This document shows positions 62,993 to 64,000 of a stretch of DNA of 64,000 nt, in pieces. Location of the stretch: contig NZ_CP010537.1 in assembly GCF_000832305.1 (NCBI RefSeq), positions 992,001-1,056,000 on the forward strand, given 5' to 3'. The stretch is from Cupriavidus basilensis. Lineage in GTDB: Bacteria > Pseudomonadota > Gammaproteobacteria > Burkholderiales > Burkholderiaceae. Position numbers and translations under genes: made by a program. Each line of letters starts with the position of its first letter. Position 1 is the stretch's first letter. The notes under the pieces are model-generated. The model was not told the DNA's origin. It ran no database searches and saw only the letters and a program-made list of their open reading frames with translations.

Positions 62993-63867
62993 GCACGCCA
63001 TTCGCCGAGTTGTTGCCGCGCTCGGCGGGCAGTAGCGCGATCCGTGTGTGGCTGAAATCCTCGGCCTACACGAAGCGCCTGCTGCTCGGCGCGGACGATG
63101 CGGACCCGTGGGGAAGTGCCGCGGGCTTCCTGGCCTACTTCTCACAAGCACACGGCCTGCTGAAGCCGGACGTGGCGGTTATCGAGGTCGGTGATCTCTT
63201 CGAAGCCTGGAGCAGACGCGAGGGCGGGCTAGAGGCTCGACTTGGAAGCCGTCGCCGGCCGGCGACGGCGCTGCGCAAGCTGCTGGAGCCTGCGGCACCC
63301 AAGGCAGTGCTGGCTGAGGTGGTAGAGGCGGTGCTGGCGCACTTGCGTGGTCAGACGCCGCTCGTGTTGGCGATGCCATCGCCGCGCGCGTGGCTGATGC
63401 ACGCCAACCGGCTGGCCGGCGGCGCTGACGAAGACCTCGACCCCGATGCCATCGAGGATGCAGCGATGTACGTGGCCGACCTGATCCGCTCGGTCTCGAC
63501 CTTCCCGATCTCGGGCCTGTTGCTGGAGGAACAGACGGATGACAGAGACCTCGGGACGGCCTTTGTCGAGCCTTACAGGTCGGTGATCAACGTTGCGCGT
63601 CACTATCGCTGGTCGGTGGCGCTGCGGCTGCCCGCTTTTACCCAGGTGCCAGCCGAGGCAATGGCCGGGCTCGACGCGGTGATCGCCGAGGCTGGGAGCT
63701 ATGACGGCTCACTTCCGTTCGGAAGCGACATTAGTGCGGCGTTCGCGGCCGGTCAGACCATTGCACCGCCCCCGACCGGACAGTTCCAATTCGTTGAGAT
63801 CGCGCCGGGGCTCCGACCCGAGGCGGTGCTTGAGATGTTGGTGCGTCTGCGGGCACTTTCGGCGTGA
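62989..63867 (+). CDS. Fifth carboxylase-operon protein, ApcE-like
   Basis: A 292-residue (about 31 kDa) soluble protein without recognised catalytic motifs. It starts MSTPFAELLPRSAGSSAIRV and contains LVLAMPSPRAWLMHANRLAG and DAAMYVADLIRSVSTFPISG, possibly a barrel-like fold. ATG 62989 overlaps the HyuB stop (ATGA), so translation is coupled. Position and size match ApcE, the loosely attached fifth component needed for acetophenone carboxylase activity in Aromatoleum. The assignment rests mainly on context. Confidence 0.65.
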   Translation: MSTPFAELLPRSAGSSAIRVWLKSSAYTKRLLLGADDADPWGSAAGFLAYFSQAHGLLKPDVAVIEVGDLFEAWSRREGGLEARLGSRRRPATALRKLLEPAAPKAVLAEVVEAVLAHLRGQTPLVLAMPSPRAWLMHANRLAGGADEDLDPDAIEDAAMYVADLIRSVSTFPISGLLLEEQTDDRDLGTAFVEPYRSVINVARHYRWSVALRLPAFTQVPAEAMAGLDAVIAEAGSYDGSLPFGSDISAAFAAGQTIAPPPTGQFQFVEIAPGLRPEAVLEMLVRLRALSA

Positions 63868-63942
63868 TGCTGTGCATGCTAAGACGTTACGCCAGCCAGG
63901 GATCGTACCTGCAATGACATCCGCTTATCAGGAGGCTTTTCG

Positions 63943-64000
63943 ATGAATCTCATTTCCGCCACGCCGCCCGTAGCGGGCAAGGTCCCCGTCGATCGCATTC
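63943..64000 (+). CDS. Start of the next gene, cut by the window edge
   Basis: ATG 63943 after a strong CAGGAGG ribosome binding site opens MNLISATPPVAGKVPVDRI and runs off the window. It probably continues the operon, 75 bp after the ApcE-like gene. In the described acetophenone pathway a benzoylacetate-CoA ligase follows apcE, but 19 residues are too few to tell. Confidence 0.6.
   Translation, partial: MNLISATPPVAGKVPVDRI

Noticed and set aside
61523..63151. 542-codon minus-strand frame opposite the HyuB gene
   Set aside because: Shadow of high-G+C codons; no ribosome binding site or family features.
56083..63867. Interpretation as hydantoinase or 5-oxoprolinase genes
   Set aside because: Two HyuA genes plus a CxxC gamma-type subunit and a sigma-54 activator match ketone carboxylases; hydantoinase/oxoprolinase systems lack the gamma subunit.

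Overview
The window is about 62% G+C, densely packed with catabolic genes and read on both strands. Many orphan-type periplasmic Bug (tripartite tricarboxylate) binding proteins, AAHS-family aromatic acid transporters, CaiB-type CoA transferases, a Gram-negative general porin, a split pntAA/pntAB/pntB transhydrogenase and stereotyped AGGAGAC ribosome binding sites together point to a betaproteobacterium of the Burkholderiaceae, most like Cupriavidus or Ralstonia. This is inferred from gene content; no rRNA or tRNA gene is visible.

Layout. (1) 1-7301: a TetR-centred acyl-CoA catabolic block. A cut-off acyl-CoA dehydrogenase and an acyl-CoA ligase lie on the minus strand; a TetR regulator, an atypical SDR, a thiolase and a DsbA/2-hydroxychromene-2-carboxylate isomerase-like protein lie on the plus strand. 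(2) 7456-10377: pntAA-pntAB-pntB, a housekeeping transhydrogenase set inside the catabolic DNA, followed by a 30-codon fossil of a 3-hydroxyacyl-CoA dehydrogenase. (3) 10729-16036, minus strand: SDR pseudogene, serine hydrolase, Bug protein, flavin reductase, nitronate monooxygenase-like protein and a second isomerase. The probable TetR operator motif of block 1 also lies at the head of this operon, so one regulator may control both. (4) 16459-18350: a small tautomerase and an aromatic acid MFS transporter, then a (CT)20 microsatellite touching the stop codon of a LysR gene. (5) 18592-24634: LysR divergent from HMG-CoA lyase-like, CaiB/BaiF CoA transferase, Bug protein, gamma-carbonic anhydrase and porin. 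(6) 24640-25016: remnant of an ISL3-type insertion sequence. (7) 25367-36052: LysR divergent from a methylmalonate-semialdehyde / 3-hydroxyisobutyrate dehydrogenase set and a complete branched-chain-amino-acid-type ABC transporter. (8) 36130-43973: CoA ligase, nitroreductase-like protein, second AAHS transporter, SDR and thiolase, with Crp/Fnr and TetR regulators around a perfect 20-bp inverted repeat. (9) 44364-48370: nemA-type old yellow enzyme divergent from an HxlR regulator, then a secreted tannase-family lipoprotein. (10) 48644-49258: decayed IS4-type transposase. (11) 49616-64000: a MalT-type LuxR regulator, a sigma-54-dependent activator and a five-gene carboxylase operon.

The last block is the most notable. 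Two HyuA-type subunits, a 132-residue zinc-finger-like gamma subunit, a HyuB-type subunit and a 292-residue fifth protein appear in the order described for the acetophenone carboxylase operon apcABCDE, not the three-gene acetone carboxylase. A good -24/-12 promoter and an upstream palindrome precede it, with the activator gene next door. The operon should carboxylate a ketone using ATP; the true substrate cannot be read from sequence.
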